A stretch of 64,000 nucleotides of DNA from Methylobacterium sp. WL119 (GCF_008039875.1 NZ_VRUU01000012.1:1-64000), one strand, 5' to 3'. Counted from the first letter of the stretch, positions 17,166 to 26,007 are shown. The notes: generated by a model not told the origin, from the letters alone. Translations and numbers: made by a program.

Positions 17166-17265
17166 GAAGGGTGCCGCCGCCGACTGCCACTACGAAGAGG
17201 CCAACGTCCGTATGTCCACTTCCGAGCCCGGACTGAACCGACTGCTACGACGAGGTTGGATCTAA

Positions 17266-17350
17266 GCCGGAACGTCTGCTTCAGGGCGGATAGCCGGGGT
17301 CCGCTCTCCACCCTTCGCAGAACCTCGGAAAGTCCGTTTCGCGGCAGCTT
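17266..17350. repeat. Dispersed intergenic repeat, copy B
   Basis: Copy of the 10396 repeat: CGGAACGTCTGCTTCAGGGC, then GGTCCGCTCTCCACCC, then CCTCGGAAAGTCCGTTTCG. It lies in the 273-bp gap between czcA and the cupin gene. A further GTCCGCTCTCGGCTTCG-like stretch (17391-17410) may be an extra partial copy. Nothing else is visible in the gap. Confidence 0.7.
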
Positions 17351-17438
17351 GGTGATGATGACCTACGTCCGTATCGGGTAGAATTCTGCCAGTCCGCTCT
17401 CGGCTTCGTTGTGTTAGAGCGGACCGGGGTGGCGAAGT

Positions 17439-17837
17439 TCAGGACCCGGCATACTGGTCTTCGGTGACCTGCTCCATCCAGGTCACGGCCTTGCCATCCA
17501 ACCGTTCCTGGATCGCGACATGCGTCATCGCCGAGGTCGCCGTGGCCCCATGCCAATGTTTCTCATTCGGCTCGAACCAGACCACGTCGCCCGGCGCGAT
17601 CTCTTTGACCGGGCCGCCCTCGCGCTGAACCCACCCACGCCCGAACGTGACGATCAGCGTCTGGCCGAATGGATGCGTATGCCACGCCGTCCGCGCGCCG
17701 GGCTCGAACGTTACGCTCGCCATCGCGACGCGGGCAGGGTCGGGAGCGCTGTGGAGCGGATCAATCCGAACTGTGCCGGTGAACCATTCGGACGGGCCCT
17801 GGCCTGAGGGCTGGCTTCCGCTGCGCTTGATGTCCAT
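17439..17837 (-). CDS. Cupin enzyme, metal-dependent hydroxynitrile lyase-like
   Basis: Single-domain cupin of 132 residues. The overall pattern ([58 protein letters not shown]) closely matches bacterial cupins from Granulicella and Acidobacterium shown to be manganese-dependent (R)-hydroxynitrile lyases. The metal ligands are the two His in WHTH, a Gln in FGQT and the His in KHWHG. Whether cyanohydrins are the natural substrate is not known; a general carbonyl or redox role is possible. The downstream end faces czcA. An SDR gene lies upstream in the same direction. Confidence 0.8.
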   Translation of the reverse strand: MDIKRSGSQPSGQGPSEWFTGTVRIDPLHSAPDPARVAMASVTFEPGARTAWHTHPFGQTLIVTFGRGWVQREGGPVKEIAPGDVVWFEPNEKHWHGATATSAMTHVAIQERLDGKAVTWMEQVTEDQYAGS

Positions 17838-17870
17838 GCGATCTTTCCTTCATCGTCTCGGAAACGCCTC

Positions 17871-18617
17871 TTAGAGCGACCAGCCGCCATCGACAGAGAT
17901 CGACGCGCCGGTCACGAAGGCCCCAAGGTCCGAACACATCCACAGGACGGCCTCTGCGATCTCCTCGGGCTTGCCCAGCCGTCCGACCGGCTCAAGGTCG
18001 ATCGCCTTCTGGATGTCGCCGCCCGTGAAGCGGTCCATCATCGGTGTCTCGATATTCCCAGGCAAAACTGCGTTCACCCGGATCTTCGCCTTCGCGTAGT
18101 CGAGGGCGGCCGATTTGGTCAGGCCGATCAAGGCGTGCTTCGAGGCGGCATAGCTCGCACCTCCCGCGACACCCCTGATTCCAGCGCCGGACGATGTGTT
18201 GACCACCACGCCGCCGCCCTGCCGAAGCATCTGTGCGATCTCGTACTTCATGCACACGAACGTGCCACGCAGGTTGATGTCGAGGATCTGGTCCCATTCG
18301 TCGAGGGCGATCTCGTGGACGGGAGCGGCCTTGTTCTCGACGCCGGCGTTGTTGAAAGCACAGTCGAGGCGGCTGAACCGCTCAACGGTGCGAGCCACCG
18401 CAGCCTCGACGTCCGCTGGCACCGACACGTCGCATCGAATTGCAATCACCTCGCCGCCATCCGCTTCGATCTCAGCGCGGAGCTGTTCGAGTGCAGCCTC
18501 CGTGCGATCCGTGATGGCGACCCGAGCGCCCTCCCTTGCGAACGCAATGGCGGCGGCGCGGCCGATGCCGCTGGCCGCACCCGTGATGAAGGCGACCTTC
18601 CCTGTAAAACGGCGCAT
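17871..18617 (-). CDS. SDR-family NAD(P)-dependent oxidoreductase
   Basis: Classical short-chain dehydrogenase of 248 residues. It has the nucleotide-binding motif TGAASGIG at 12-19, NNAG near 90, the catalytic Ser (NTSSGAG), Tyr-x3-Lys (YAASK) and the C-terminal substrate-side ending VTGASISVDGGWSL. The acidic residue after strand 2 (ITDRTE) suggests NAD preference. The substrate cannot be read. It sits 33 bp upstream of the cupin gene on the same strand. The two form a pair often found with a LysR regulator, which is the next gene upstream. Confidence 0.85.
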   Translation of the reverse strand: MRRFTGKVAFITGAASGIGRAAAIAFAREGARVAITDRTEAALEQLRAEIEADGGEVIAIRCDVSVPADVEAAVARTVERFSRLDCAFNNAGVENKAAPVHEIALDEWDQILDINLRGTFVCMKYEIAQMLRQGGGVVVNTSSGAGIRGVAGGASYAASKHALIGLTKSAALDYAKAKIRVNAVLPGNIETPMMDRFTGGDIQKAIDLEPVGRLGKPEEIAEAVLWMCSDLGAFVTGASISVDGGWSL

Positions 18618-18737
18618 GTCTCAATTTCTCCGATGACCTCGATGAGGTGCCTGACGTAGCCATCGCGTGAGCCGCCGATCAGGCGTCTGTCCCTCAACGG
18701 AACGATGAGCCGCGTTCATCGTCGGACGTCGCGGCGG

Positions 18738-19652
18738 CTACAATCCGAGGGGCTTCGCCGCGCGGATCAGGTCGATGAGGAGCCGCAATCCGGTCGGCAG
18801 TTGGCGACGTCCGGGATAGTAGAGGTGGAAGCCCGGTCCCATCGGTGCCCAATCCGCCAGCACGACGCGAAGCTCGCCCCGTGCGACCACGGGTTCGACG
18901 CACGGCTTAGGAAGATAGGCGAGCCCGCCGCCCGCCACCGCAAGGGAGAGGGCGAACCACGTGTTGTCGATGGTCACCGCACCGGGAACGTCGAGGGCGA
19001 TCTGCTCGTCCGCTCTCTCGAATTCCCATCGATAGAGGCTGTCGTCGCCGAGGCGAATGCGTAGGCATCGGTGAGCTGCAAGGTCACGTGGATGATCAGG
19101 CGTTCCGTGACGATCCAGATAGGTCGGCGCTCCAACCACCACCCAGCGCAGATCGGCCGACAAACGCTGCGCCACCATATCCAGAGGCACAGTCCCGCCG
19201 TAGCGGATGCCCGCATCGGCTCTAGCTTCCACGACGTCGAGCAGATCGTTGGACACCCGGATGTCGATCTCGACCTGCGGGTGGCGCTCGTGGAAGGAAG
19301 GCAACACGGGGGCGAGCAACAACGTGCTCGCATGTTCGAGCACGTTGAGGCGGATGCGCCCGGTGACCTTCGTCGGATCCCGGTGCTGGTTGAGCACGTC
19401 GAGCGCGGAGCCGATCGCCGCGAACGGCGCATCCAGCGAGGCGAGCAGATCTTCACCGGCTGCGGTGAGCGTGACGCTGCGACTGGTGCGGTTGACGAGG
19501 CGCACACCGAGGCGCGCCTCCATCGCCTTGAGTGCGTGGCTGAGCGCGGAGGCGCTGACACCAAGCTCCAGACCGGCTCGCCGGAAACTGCGGTGGCGCG
19601 CGATGGCGAGGAAGGTCCCGAGGTCGGCCAGCTCGGTTCGATTGATCCGCAT
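18738..19652 (-). CDS. LysR-family transcriptional regulator
   Basis: Regulator of 304 residues. The helix-turn-helix spans about 8-65 (FLAIARHRSFRRAGLELGVSASALSHALKAMEARLGVRL), followed by a two-lobed effector domain (RIRLNVLEHASTLLLAPVLPSFHERHPQVEIDI). It belongs to the large PBP2_CrgA-like group that controls adjacent oxidoreductases. It is transcribed in the same direction as the SDR-cupin pair, 120 bp upstream, and is likely its regulator. Confidence 0.85.
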   Translation of the reverse strand: MRINRTELADLGTFLAIARHRSFRRAGLELGVSASALSHALKAMEARLGVRLVNRTSRSVTLTAAGEDLLASLDAPFAAIGSALDVLNQHRDPTKVTGRIRLNVLEHASTLLLAPVLPSFHERHPQVEIDIRVSNDLLDVVEARADAGIRYGGTVPLDMVAQRLSADLRWVVVGAPTYLDRHGTPDHPRDLAAHRCLRIRLGDDSLYRWEFERADEQIALDVPGAVTIDNTWFALSLAVAGGGLAYLPKPCVEPVVARGELRVVLADWAPMGPGFHLYYPGRRQLPTGLRLLIDLIRAAKPLGL

Positions 19653-19717
19653 TGGGGCAGTGGAGTGCCTGCCAACGGGAAAGCAATCCGTATCTGGTCA
19701 TGACCGCGTTGGACCGG

Positions 19718-19785
19718 AGGCGGAACGTCCGCTTCAGGGCGAAGGGTCAGTGTCCGCTCCCCACCCCAAGCTGACCTCGCGAATG
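19718..19785. repeat. Dispersed intergenic repeat, copy C
   Basis: Core GCGGAACGTCCGCTTCAGGG followed by CGAAGGGTCAG and TGTCCGCTCCCCACCCC, nearly identical to copy A at 10396. Together with copy B it brackets the cupin-SDR-LysR cassette. Confidence 0.7.
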
Positions 19786-19868
19786 GGTACCAAGCGTCAG
19801 GTTTCGACCACTAGGGGCCCGCATCCACGGGACCTACGGAAACGTCGCCAGGCCGGCCTTTGGTATCC

Positions 19869-20279
19869 ATGCCCCTGCCTGACACCGCCGATGCCCCCCA
19901 TGTCCTCGTGGTCGACGACGACGCCCTCATCTTGATGGATGTGTCCGACATCCTGGAGGATGCCGGTTTCGTGGTTCTTGAGGCGATGAACGTCGCCCAG
20001 GCGATGCGGGTGCTCGACGAGCACCACGGCAAGGTGCAGCTGCTGTTCACGGACGTGCAGATGCCCGGCCCGGACAACGGCTTCGACCTGGCGCGGCGGA
20101 CGGCCGTGACGTGGCCCCACATCGCCATCGTGGTCGCCTCCGGCAATGTGCGACCTGAACCCGGGGACCTGCCCGATGGGGCGACGTTCATCGGGAAGCC
20201 GTTCAGCCCCTCCTTGGTCCGGCACCACGTGCGCGAGACGATGCCGCCGGAGAAGCACCCCGGGCCCCTTCGGAGGTAA
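19869..20279 (+). CDS. Single-domain response regulator
   Basis: Stand-alone receiver domain of 136 residues with no output domain. It has the acidic pair DDD at the end of strand 1, the phosphoacceptor Asp in LLFTDVQMPG, the conserved Thr/Ser position (VVASGN) and Lys in FIGKPFSPS. ATG at 19869 is chosen because the receiver fold begins immediately; a TTG nine bases upstream is less likely. No kinase gene is nearby. It faces the cusA gene, with a decayed receiver fragment between them. Confidence 0.85.
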   Translation: MPLPDTADAPHVLVVDDDALILMDVSDILEDAGFVVLEAMNVAQAMRVLDEHHGKVQLLFTDVQMPGPDNGFDLARRTAVTWPHIAIVVASGNVRPEPGDLPDGATFIGKPFSPSLVRHHVRETMPPEKHPGPLRR

Positions 20280-20364
20280 GCCCGGGATCGGTTGGCCGGA
20301 GCCCCATGCCTCCTCCCGGCTCTCCTCGATCATCGACCGGATGCGAGCGACCCTCGATGTCGGG

Positions 20365-20433
20365 TTAGGCGAGGTCTTCGAGAATGTCGGAGACCAACCT
20401 GCCTACCTTCGGCTCGTCTTCGACCACCAGCAT
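20365..20433 (-). pseudogene. Response-regulator receiver remnant (22 codons)
   Basis: Directly downstream of cusA on the same strand is an ATG-initiated reading frame that encodes only the first strand and helix of a receiver (MLVVEDEPKVGRLVSDILED) and then stops at a TAA. It resembles the start of the intact regulator at 19869, whose equivalent segment is VLVVDDDALILMDVSDILED. It looks like the stump of a truncated receiver gene. Confidence 0.5.
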
Positions 20434-20449
20434 GGTCTCGTCCTCGTTG

Positions 20450-23400
20450 TCATTCCGCGGCCAAGGGCATCGTGTGCCCCTCGACGGGTTCCGGCCGCAT
20501 GTCGGATCTCGGCAGTCCCCATCCCTTCACCAGCCCGTACACCGCCGGGATCACGACGAGGGTCAGGACGGTCGACGACACCATGCCGCCGATCATCGGC
20601 ACCGCGATGCGCTGCATGACCTCGGAGCCCGAGCCGGTGCTCCACAGGATGGGTAACAGCCCGGCCATGATGGCGACCACGGTCATCATCTTGGGCCGCA
20701 CCCGCTCGACCGCGCCGACCATGATCGCCCGCCTCAGGTCATTTCGCGATAGGGGCCGGCCCTCCCGCTCGCACTCCGTCCGGACCTCGGCCAGCGCATG
20801 GTCGAGGTAGACCAGCATGATCACCCCGGTCTCGGCGGCGACCCCGGCGAGCGCGATGAAGCCCACGGCCACGGCGACCGACAGGTTGAAGCCGAGCCAC
20901 CACATCAGCCAGACGCCGCCGACCAGGGCGAAGGGCAGCGACAGCATCACGATGAGGGTCTCGGTCAGGCGCCGGAAGTTCAGGTAGAGCATCAGGAACA
21001 CGGTCAGGAGGGTCAGGGGCACCACGATCTTGAGCCGGGCCGTCGCGCGGTCGAGGTACTCGACCTGCCCGCTCCACTGGAGGGTGGTCCCCGGCGGCAG
21101 GCTCACCTCGCCGGCCACCGCCGCTCGCGCCTCGGCCACGTAGCCGCCAAGGTCGCGCCCGGTGACATCGACGTAGATGAAGACCGCGAGTTGCCCGTTC
21201 TCGGTCCGGATCTGGGTCGGCCCCCGGGCCAGCGCGACCTTGGCGACTTCGCCCAAGGGGACCGTGCCTCCGCCCGCGATGGGTACCTGCACCTCGGTCG
21301 CGATGGATTGTGGGCTCGACCGGAAGGCGCGCGGGTAGCGAACGTTCACGGTGTAGCGCTCGCGGCCCTCGACGGTGTTGGTCACGCTCTCACCGCCGAG
21401 CGCCATCGCGATGACGTCCTGAACCTCGCCGACCGTTAGGCCGTAGCGGCCCAGAACCTCACGGTCCGGCGTGATGTCGAGGAAGTACCCGCCCTGGACG
21501 CGCTCGGCATAGGCGCTCGACGTGCCCGGCACCGCCTTCACCACCGCCTCGACCCGGCGGGCGACCTTCTCCATCTCGGCGAGGTCGGTTCCGAGCACCT
21601 TGATGCCGACGGGGGTTCGGATGCCGGTGGCGAGCATGTCGATGCGGGCGCGGATCGGCTGGGTCCAGGCGTTGGAGACACCGGGGAACTGGAGTGCGGC
21701 ATCCATCTCGGCCTTGAGGCTCGCCAACGTCACGCCCGGGCGCCACTCCGCCTTCGGCTTCAGGTTGACGATGGTCTCGAACATCTCGGAGGGCGCCGGG
21801 TCCGTGGCCGTGTTGGCCCGGCCCGCCTTGCCGTACACAGACAGGACTTCCGGGAAGCTCTTCAGGATGGTGTCCTGTCTCCCTAAAAGCTCTCCGGCCT
21901 TGGTCACCGAGATGCCCGGCAGGGTGGTCGGCATGTACATCAGGGTGCCCTCGTCGAGGTCGGGCATGAACTCGGACCCGAGTTGCAGGGCCGGCCAGAC
22001 CGAGGCGCCTAGAACGCCCAGCGCGATCAGGATGGTCAGCACCCGCGCCCGCAGGACGCCGGCGATGATGGGACGGTAGAGCCAGATCAGGAGCCGGTTC
22101 ACCGGATTGCGGTGCTCGGGCACGATGCGGCCGCGCACGAACAGGACCATCAGGGCCGGAACCAGCGTCACCGACAGCACCGCCGCCGCCGCCATCGCGA
22201 ACGTCTTGGTGAAGGCCAGCGGCCCGAACAGACGCCCTTCCTGGCTCTCCAGGGTGAAGATGGGCAGGAAGCTGACCGTGATGATGAGGAGCGAGAAGAA
22301 CAGCGAGGGACCGACCTCGGAGGCGGCCTCTATCAGGACCTGGACCCGGGGCTTGCCGGGGTCCGCCCGCTCCAGGTGCTTGTGGGCGTTCTCGATCATG
22401 ACGATGGCGGCGTCGATCATGGCGCCGACCGCGATGGCGATGCCGCCCAGGCTCATGATGTTGGCGCCCAAGCCCAGCGCCTTCATGCCCGCGAACGCCA
22501 TCAGGATGCCGACCGGCAGCATCAGGATGGCCACCAGCGCGCTGCGCACGTGGAGCAGGAACACGACGCAGACGAGAGCGACGATGGCGCTCTCCTCGAT
22601 CAGGGTGCCCTTGAGGGTCTCGATGGCCGCCTCGATCAGGTGCGAGCGGTCGTAGACGGGCAGGATCTCGGTGCCCTTCGGCAGGCTGGCGGCGACTTCG
22701 GCGAGGCGCGCCTTGGCGCTCGCGATGACGTCGAGCGCGTTCGCCCCGAAGCGCTGGAGGATGATGCCGCCGGCGACCTCGCCGTCCCCGTTCATCTCGG
22801 TGATGCCGCGGCGCTCGTCGGGACCGAGCTCGACCCGGGCGACGTCCTTCACCCGCAGGGGTGTGCCCGCCTCCGTCCTCAGGACGATGCTCCCGATGTC
22901 GGCGACGCTCTTGAGGTACCCGCGGCCACGGACGACGAACTCGAACTCGGACAACTCGACGGTGCGGCCGCCGACGTCGGCGTTGCTCGACCTGATGGCC
23001 TCCCGGAGCTTGGACATGGTGATGCCCTGCGCCCGCAGTCGGTTCGGATCGACGACGACGTTGTACTGCTTCACGAAGCCGCCGACGCCGGCGACCTCGG
23101 CCACGCCCTCGGCACGCGACGCTCCGAAGCGGACGACCCAGTCCTGGAGCGAGCGGAGTTCGGCCAGCGACCGCTCCTTGGCGACCACGACGTACTGATA
23201 GACCCAGCCCACCCCTGTCGCGTCCGGTCCCAGCGTCGGGGTCACCCCTGCCGGTAGGCGCTTGGCCACCGTGTTGAGGTATTCGAGCACCCGGCTGCGG
23301 GCCCAGTACGGGTCGGTGCCGTCCTCGAAGATGACGTAGACGAACGAGACCCCGAAGAACGAGAACCCCCTCACCACCTTCGACCGCGGCACCGTCAGCA

Positions 23401-23617
23401 TGGCCGTGGTCAGCGGGTAGGTGACCTGATCCTCGATGACCTGGGGCGCCTGCCCGGGGTACTCGGTGTAGACGATGGTCTGGACGTCCGAGAGGTCCGG
23501 GATCGCGTCGAGCGGCAGGGTCCTCAGGGCGTAGAGCCCGGCTCCCACCGCGAACACGGTCCCGATCAAGACTAGCACCAGATTCTTTGCCGACCAGGCG
23601 ATGAGGCGGGAGATCAT
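20450..23617 (-). CDS. cusA: CusA-type copper/silver RND efflux pump
   Basis: Inner-membrane RND pump of 1055 residues. TM4 carries GGIAIAVGAMIDAAIVMIEN with Asp402 and Glu409, the HME4 (Cu/Ag) pattern of E. coli CusA, in contrast to the DFG-x3-D form of the CzcA-type pump at 13881. Other typical blocks are LDAIPDLSDVQTIVYTEYPGQ and GSEFMPDLDEGTLMYMPTT. The start at 23617 overlaps the adaptor stop by 4 bp. A longer in-frame extension would read through the adaptor gene in the wrong frame and is rejected. No adjacent outer-membrane channel gene. Confidence 0.92.
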   Translation of the reverse strand: MISRLIAWSAKNLVLVLIGTVFAVGAGLYALRTLPLDAIPDLSDVQTIVYTEYPGQAPQVIEDQVTYPLTTAMLTVPRSKVVRGFSFFGVSFVYVIFEDGTDPYWARSRVLEYLNTVAKRLPAGVTPTLGPDATGVGWVYQYVVVAKERSLAELRSLQDWVVRFGASRAEGVAEVAGVGGFVKQYNVVVDPNRLRAQGITMSKLREAIRSSNADVGGRTVELSEFEFVVRGRGYLKSVADIGSIVLRTEAGTPLRVKDVARVELGPDERRGITEMNGDGEVAGGIILQRFGANALDVIASAKARLAEVAASLPKGTEILPVYDRSHLIEAAIETLKGTLIEESAIVALVCVVFLLHVRSALVAILMLPVGILMAFAGMKALGLGANIMSLGGIAIAVGAMIDAAIVMIENAHKHLERADPGKPRVQVLIEAASEVGPSLFFSLLIITVSFLPIFTLESQEGRLFGPLAFTKTFAMAAAAVLSVTLVPALMVLFVRGRIVPEHRNPVNRLLIWLYRPIIAGVLRARVLTILIALGVLGASVWPALQLGSEFMPDLDEGTLMYMPTTLPGISVTKAGELLGRQDTILKSFPEVLSVYGKAGRANTATDPAPSEMFETIVNLKPKAEWRPGVTLASLKAEMDAALQFPGVSNAWTQPIRARIDMLATGIRTPVGIKVLGTDLAEMEKVARRVEAVVKAVPGTSSAYAERVQGGYFLDITPDREVLGRYGLTVGEVQDVIAMALGGESVTNTVEGRERYTVNVRYPRAFRSSPQSIATEVQVPIAGGGTVPLGEVAKVALARGPTQIRTENGQLAVFIYVDVTGRDLGGYVAEARAAVAGEVSLPPGTTLQWSGQVEYLDRATARLKIVVPLTLLTVFLMLYLNFRRLTETLIVMLSLPFALVGGVWLMWWLGFNLSVAVAVGFIALAGVAAETGVIMLVYLDHALAEVRTECEREGRPLSRNDLRRAIMVGAVERVRPKMMTVVAIMAGLLPILWSTGSGSEVMQRIAVPMIGGMVSSTVLTLVVIPAVYGLVKGWGLPRSDMRPEPVEGHTMPLAAE

Positions 23618-25119
23618 GGCGCCTTTCCCTCGGCGGCGGCCTGCGGGCCCGGGTCGGGTTTGGGCTCCGAAAGCCCCTGCAGCGCCGCCTTCAGGTTGCT
23701 CTCGGCGTCGATCAGGAAGTTGGCCGAGGTCACCACGCGGTCGCCCGCGGCGATGCCGTCGCGGACCTCGACGTAGCCGTCGCCGCGGACGCCGAGCCTG
23801 ACCGGTCGCGGTTCGAAGCGACCCTCGCCCTTGTCCAGCAGGACGACCTGTTTCGTGCCGGTGTCGATGACCGCGTCGTCGGGCACCGCGACCACCGGCC
23901 TGTCGCTGCCGGTGGCGATCGTCACGTCGGCAAACATCCCCGGGCGCAGGTCGCCGTTCGGGTTGGGCATTTCGATGCGCAGACGGGCTGTCCGGGTCCC
24001 CATCGCGAGGTGCGGGTAGATCCGGGTCACCGCGCCGGTGAAGACGCGGTCCGGGAACGTCCTGGCGCGCACGGTCGCCATCTGGCCTTCTGCCACGGCC
24101 GCCAAGTCGCGTTCGGTCACGTCGGCGAGGACCCAGACCTTGGAATGGTCGACGAGCTTGAACAGCGTGTCGCCGGACTTGGCGCGCATGCCGTCGGAGA
24201 CATTGCGCTCGACCACGACGCCGTCGCGGGGCGCCGACCACGTGATGGTCGAGGGGACTTTTCGGGATCGCTCGATCTCGTCGATGACCTCGGGCGGGAT
24301 GCCGAGGTTCTCCAGGCGCCGGCGGGCGCCCTCGTAGCCGATGCCGGTGAGGTACTGCGCAGCCGCCGCGTTCATCTCCGGCGAGAACAGGCGCAGGAGC
24401 GGCTGGCCCTTGTGCACGTGGTCGCCGGTGGTGACGCCCTCGACCTTCTCGATGAATGCGTCGGTGCGCATCGCGATGACCGAGATCCGGCGCTCGTCCT
24501 CCTCGATGGCGCCGGGCGCGCGCACCGGCATCGACAGGACGCGTCGGTCGACGACCGCCGTCCGGACCCCGGTGCGCTGTAGCTTGCCGGGCGAGATTTT
24601 CACGGTGCCGTCCTCGGTGTCCTCCCCCTCGTAGACGGGGAGGTAGTCCATCCCCATCGAGTCCTTCTTCGGGGTCGGCGAGGTGTCCGGCAGGCCCATC
24701 GGGTTGCGGTAGAAGCGCACCTTGCGGGCCCCCGCAGGCGTGGTGGCCTGACCCATGGCCATGTCGCCGTGCCCGGCGTCGGGCATCGCCTCCGCCTCGT
24801 CGGGTTCGTCGAAGCGCACCTCCTCGCTGGCGCGGACGGCGCGATAGTCGCGACCGTCCGCCGTGCGCCTCGGCTCGGAGGCGTAGTCCGGCTTCCCGTC
24901 CGGGTCCTGGTAGAAGACGACCGGTCCCGTCGCCTTCGCCGCGACCGATGCCTGTATCGGGGATGCCGGCCGGGGCGTGCTCGGCAGCCAGTGGGTGAAC
25001 CCGGTCCGCGCCTGCTGGACGAGCGCCGGCACGGGGCTTCCCTCATGCCCCGCGCCATACCCCAGGGCCCCCGCCGCGAGCGCGGCGAGGGTCCCGGCCA
25101 GCCATGCCATCCGGCTCAC
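23614..25119 (-). CDS. cusB: CusB-type RND efflux periplasmic adaptor
   Basis: Membrane-fusion protein of 501 residues. It has an N-terminal anchor (about 5-22). A heavy-metal-binding (YHS-like) motif at about 135-165 reads FYRNPMGLPDTSPTPKKDSMG and matches the Cus family. An earlier degenerate copy (VVFYQDPDGKPDYASEPRRT, about 67-86) lacks the methionines. A Met/His-rich linker (HGDMAMG) lies between. The barrel-sandwich, hairpin and beta-barrel domains follow to about 480. It overlaps both neighbours by 4 bp (FixH-like gene upstream, cusA downstream), so the three are one operon. Confidence 0.9.
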   Translation of the reverse strand: MSRMAWLAGTLAALAAGALGYGAGHEGSPVPALVQQARTGFTHWLPSTPRPASPIQASVAAKATGPVVFYQDPDGKPDYASEPRRTADGRDYRAVRASEEVRFDEPDEAEAMPDAGHGDMAMGQATTPAGARKVRFYRNPMGLPDTSPTPKKDSMGMDYLPVYEGEDTEDGTVKISPGKLQRTGVRTAVVDRRVLSMPVRAPGAIEEDERRISVIAMRTDAFIEKVEGVTTGDHVHKGQPLLRLFSPEMNAAAAQYLTGIGYEGARRRLENLGIPPEVIDEIERSRKVPSTITWSAPRDGVVVERNVSDGMRAKSGDTLFKLVDHSKVWVLADVTERDLAAVAEGQMATVRARTFPDRVFTGAVTRIYPHLAMGTRTARLRIEMPNPNGDLRPGMFADVTIATGSDRPVVAVPDDAVIDTGTKQVVLLDKGEGRFEPRPVRLGVRGDGYVEVRDGIAAGDRVVTSANFLIDAESNLKAALQGLSEPKPDPGPQAAAEGKAP

Positions 25120-25511
25120 TTGGTGGCCTTGAACACCAGCTTGTTCTCGACGGTGCCGGTCTCGCCCTGAACCTTGGCTCCGAGCGAGAGGCGCCAGCCG
25201 CCGGCCATCGTCAGCTTCGCCTTGAACCGGTAGAGGCCCGGCTCCGGCGACGGTAGCTGCTCGATCCTGGAGGTCATCTCCTCCATGCTGTCGGGCGCCA
25301 TGTCGATGCGCTTGGCGAAGATGACGGCGTTCGGCACGGGCTTGGACGTGCGCTTATCGACGAGGCGGACGTCGAGGATGGCCTCGCCCTGCTTGGCCTC
25401 GTCCTTCACCAGTTGGAACTCGTAGTCCTTGGTGTCGGCCCGGGCCGCGGTGGTCAGGGCGAGACCGAGCAGCGCAGCCGTCAGGGCGCGTGAAAACGAT
25501 GTCTTGGACAC
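25116..25511 (-). CDS. FixH/YtkA-like exported accessory protein
   Basis: Exported protein of 131 residues: a signal peptide ending in TAARA, then a single Ig-like beta domain of the FixH/YtkA type (ILDVRLVDKRTSKPVPNAVI, LPSPEPGLYRFKAKLTMAGGWRLSL). This domain commonly accompanies Cus-type efflux genes in alphaproteobacteria; its exact job is unknown. The start is taken as GTG at 25511 because AGGAGA lies 8 bases upstream and the signal peptide follows. It overlaps cusB by 4 bp. Confidence 0.75.
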   Translation of the reverse strand: MSKTSFSRALTAALLGLALTTAARADTKDYEFQLVKDEAKQGEAILDVRLVDKRTSKPVPNAVIFAKRIDMAPDSMEEMTSRIEQLPSPEPGLYRFKAKLTMAGGWRLSLGAKVQGETGTVENKLVFKATK

Positions 25512-25593
25512 GGTGGATGATCTCCTGAAAACGATGTGACCCGGGCCTTCAGGCGCGCGGGATCGGCCGGCGCAGGCGCCGGCGGCATCGGGT

Positions 25594-26007
25594 TCAGGCT
25601 CGGGGAGGCTCGGTGGGCGGCCCTTGCGACAGGCTGTCGAAGGAGGCGGTGACGCCCCAGATCGGCCCCTCGACGCCGGCAACGCGGCCCGGAAGTCCGA
25701 CGGTGACCGGCAGCCCGGTGGCGACCTTCGCCAAGCAAAGCGCCATCAAGGGGCAGCCCTTCGAGCAATCGGGCAAGTCCGGCCGCTCCTTGGGGCAACA
25801 CGGCATCTCGTCCATGGCCATCCCGGCCATGTCGTCCATGGCCTCGTCGGGCATCGCCATGACGTTACCCTGAACGGCCATCGGCGCGCGCATGCCCGCG
25901 GCGGCCGCGGATGCGGTCACCGGCGCAAGGGCGAGGCTGAGAACCGCCAGGAGCGGAAGCAGCCTGCGAAGGGCGAGCCAGAAGGTCACCGTCGGACGAT
26001 GCCACAT
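25594..26007 (-). CDS. Cys/Met-rich exported protein of the cus operon
   Basis: Predicted protein of 137 residues with an N-terminal signal or anchor (RRLLPLLAVLSLALAPVTASA). A Met-rich stretch follows (VMAMPDEAMDDMAGMAMDEM), then a cysteine cluster (PCCPKERPDLPDCSKGCPLMALC). I do not know a named family, but this composition suits periplasmic binding of soft metals such as copper or silver. It is 82 bp upstream of the FixH-like gene in the same direction. The start is ATG at 26007; the longer in-frame reading overlaps the MFS gene and is an artefact. Confidence 0.65.
   Translation of the reverse strand: MWHRPTVTFWLALRRLLPLLAVLSLALAPVTASAAAAGMRAPMAVQGNVMAMPDEAMDDMAGMAMDEMPCCPKERPDLPDCSKGCPLMALCLAKVATGLPVTVGLPGRVAGVEGPIWGVTASFDSLSQGPPTEPPRA

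Noticed and set aside
24010..24582. Long open frame opposite cusB
   Set aside because: Antisense shadow in GC-rich DNA with no domain pattern; the minus-strand adaptor is clearly the gene.
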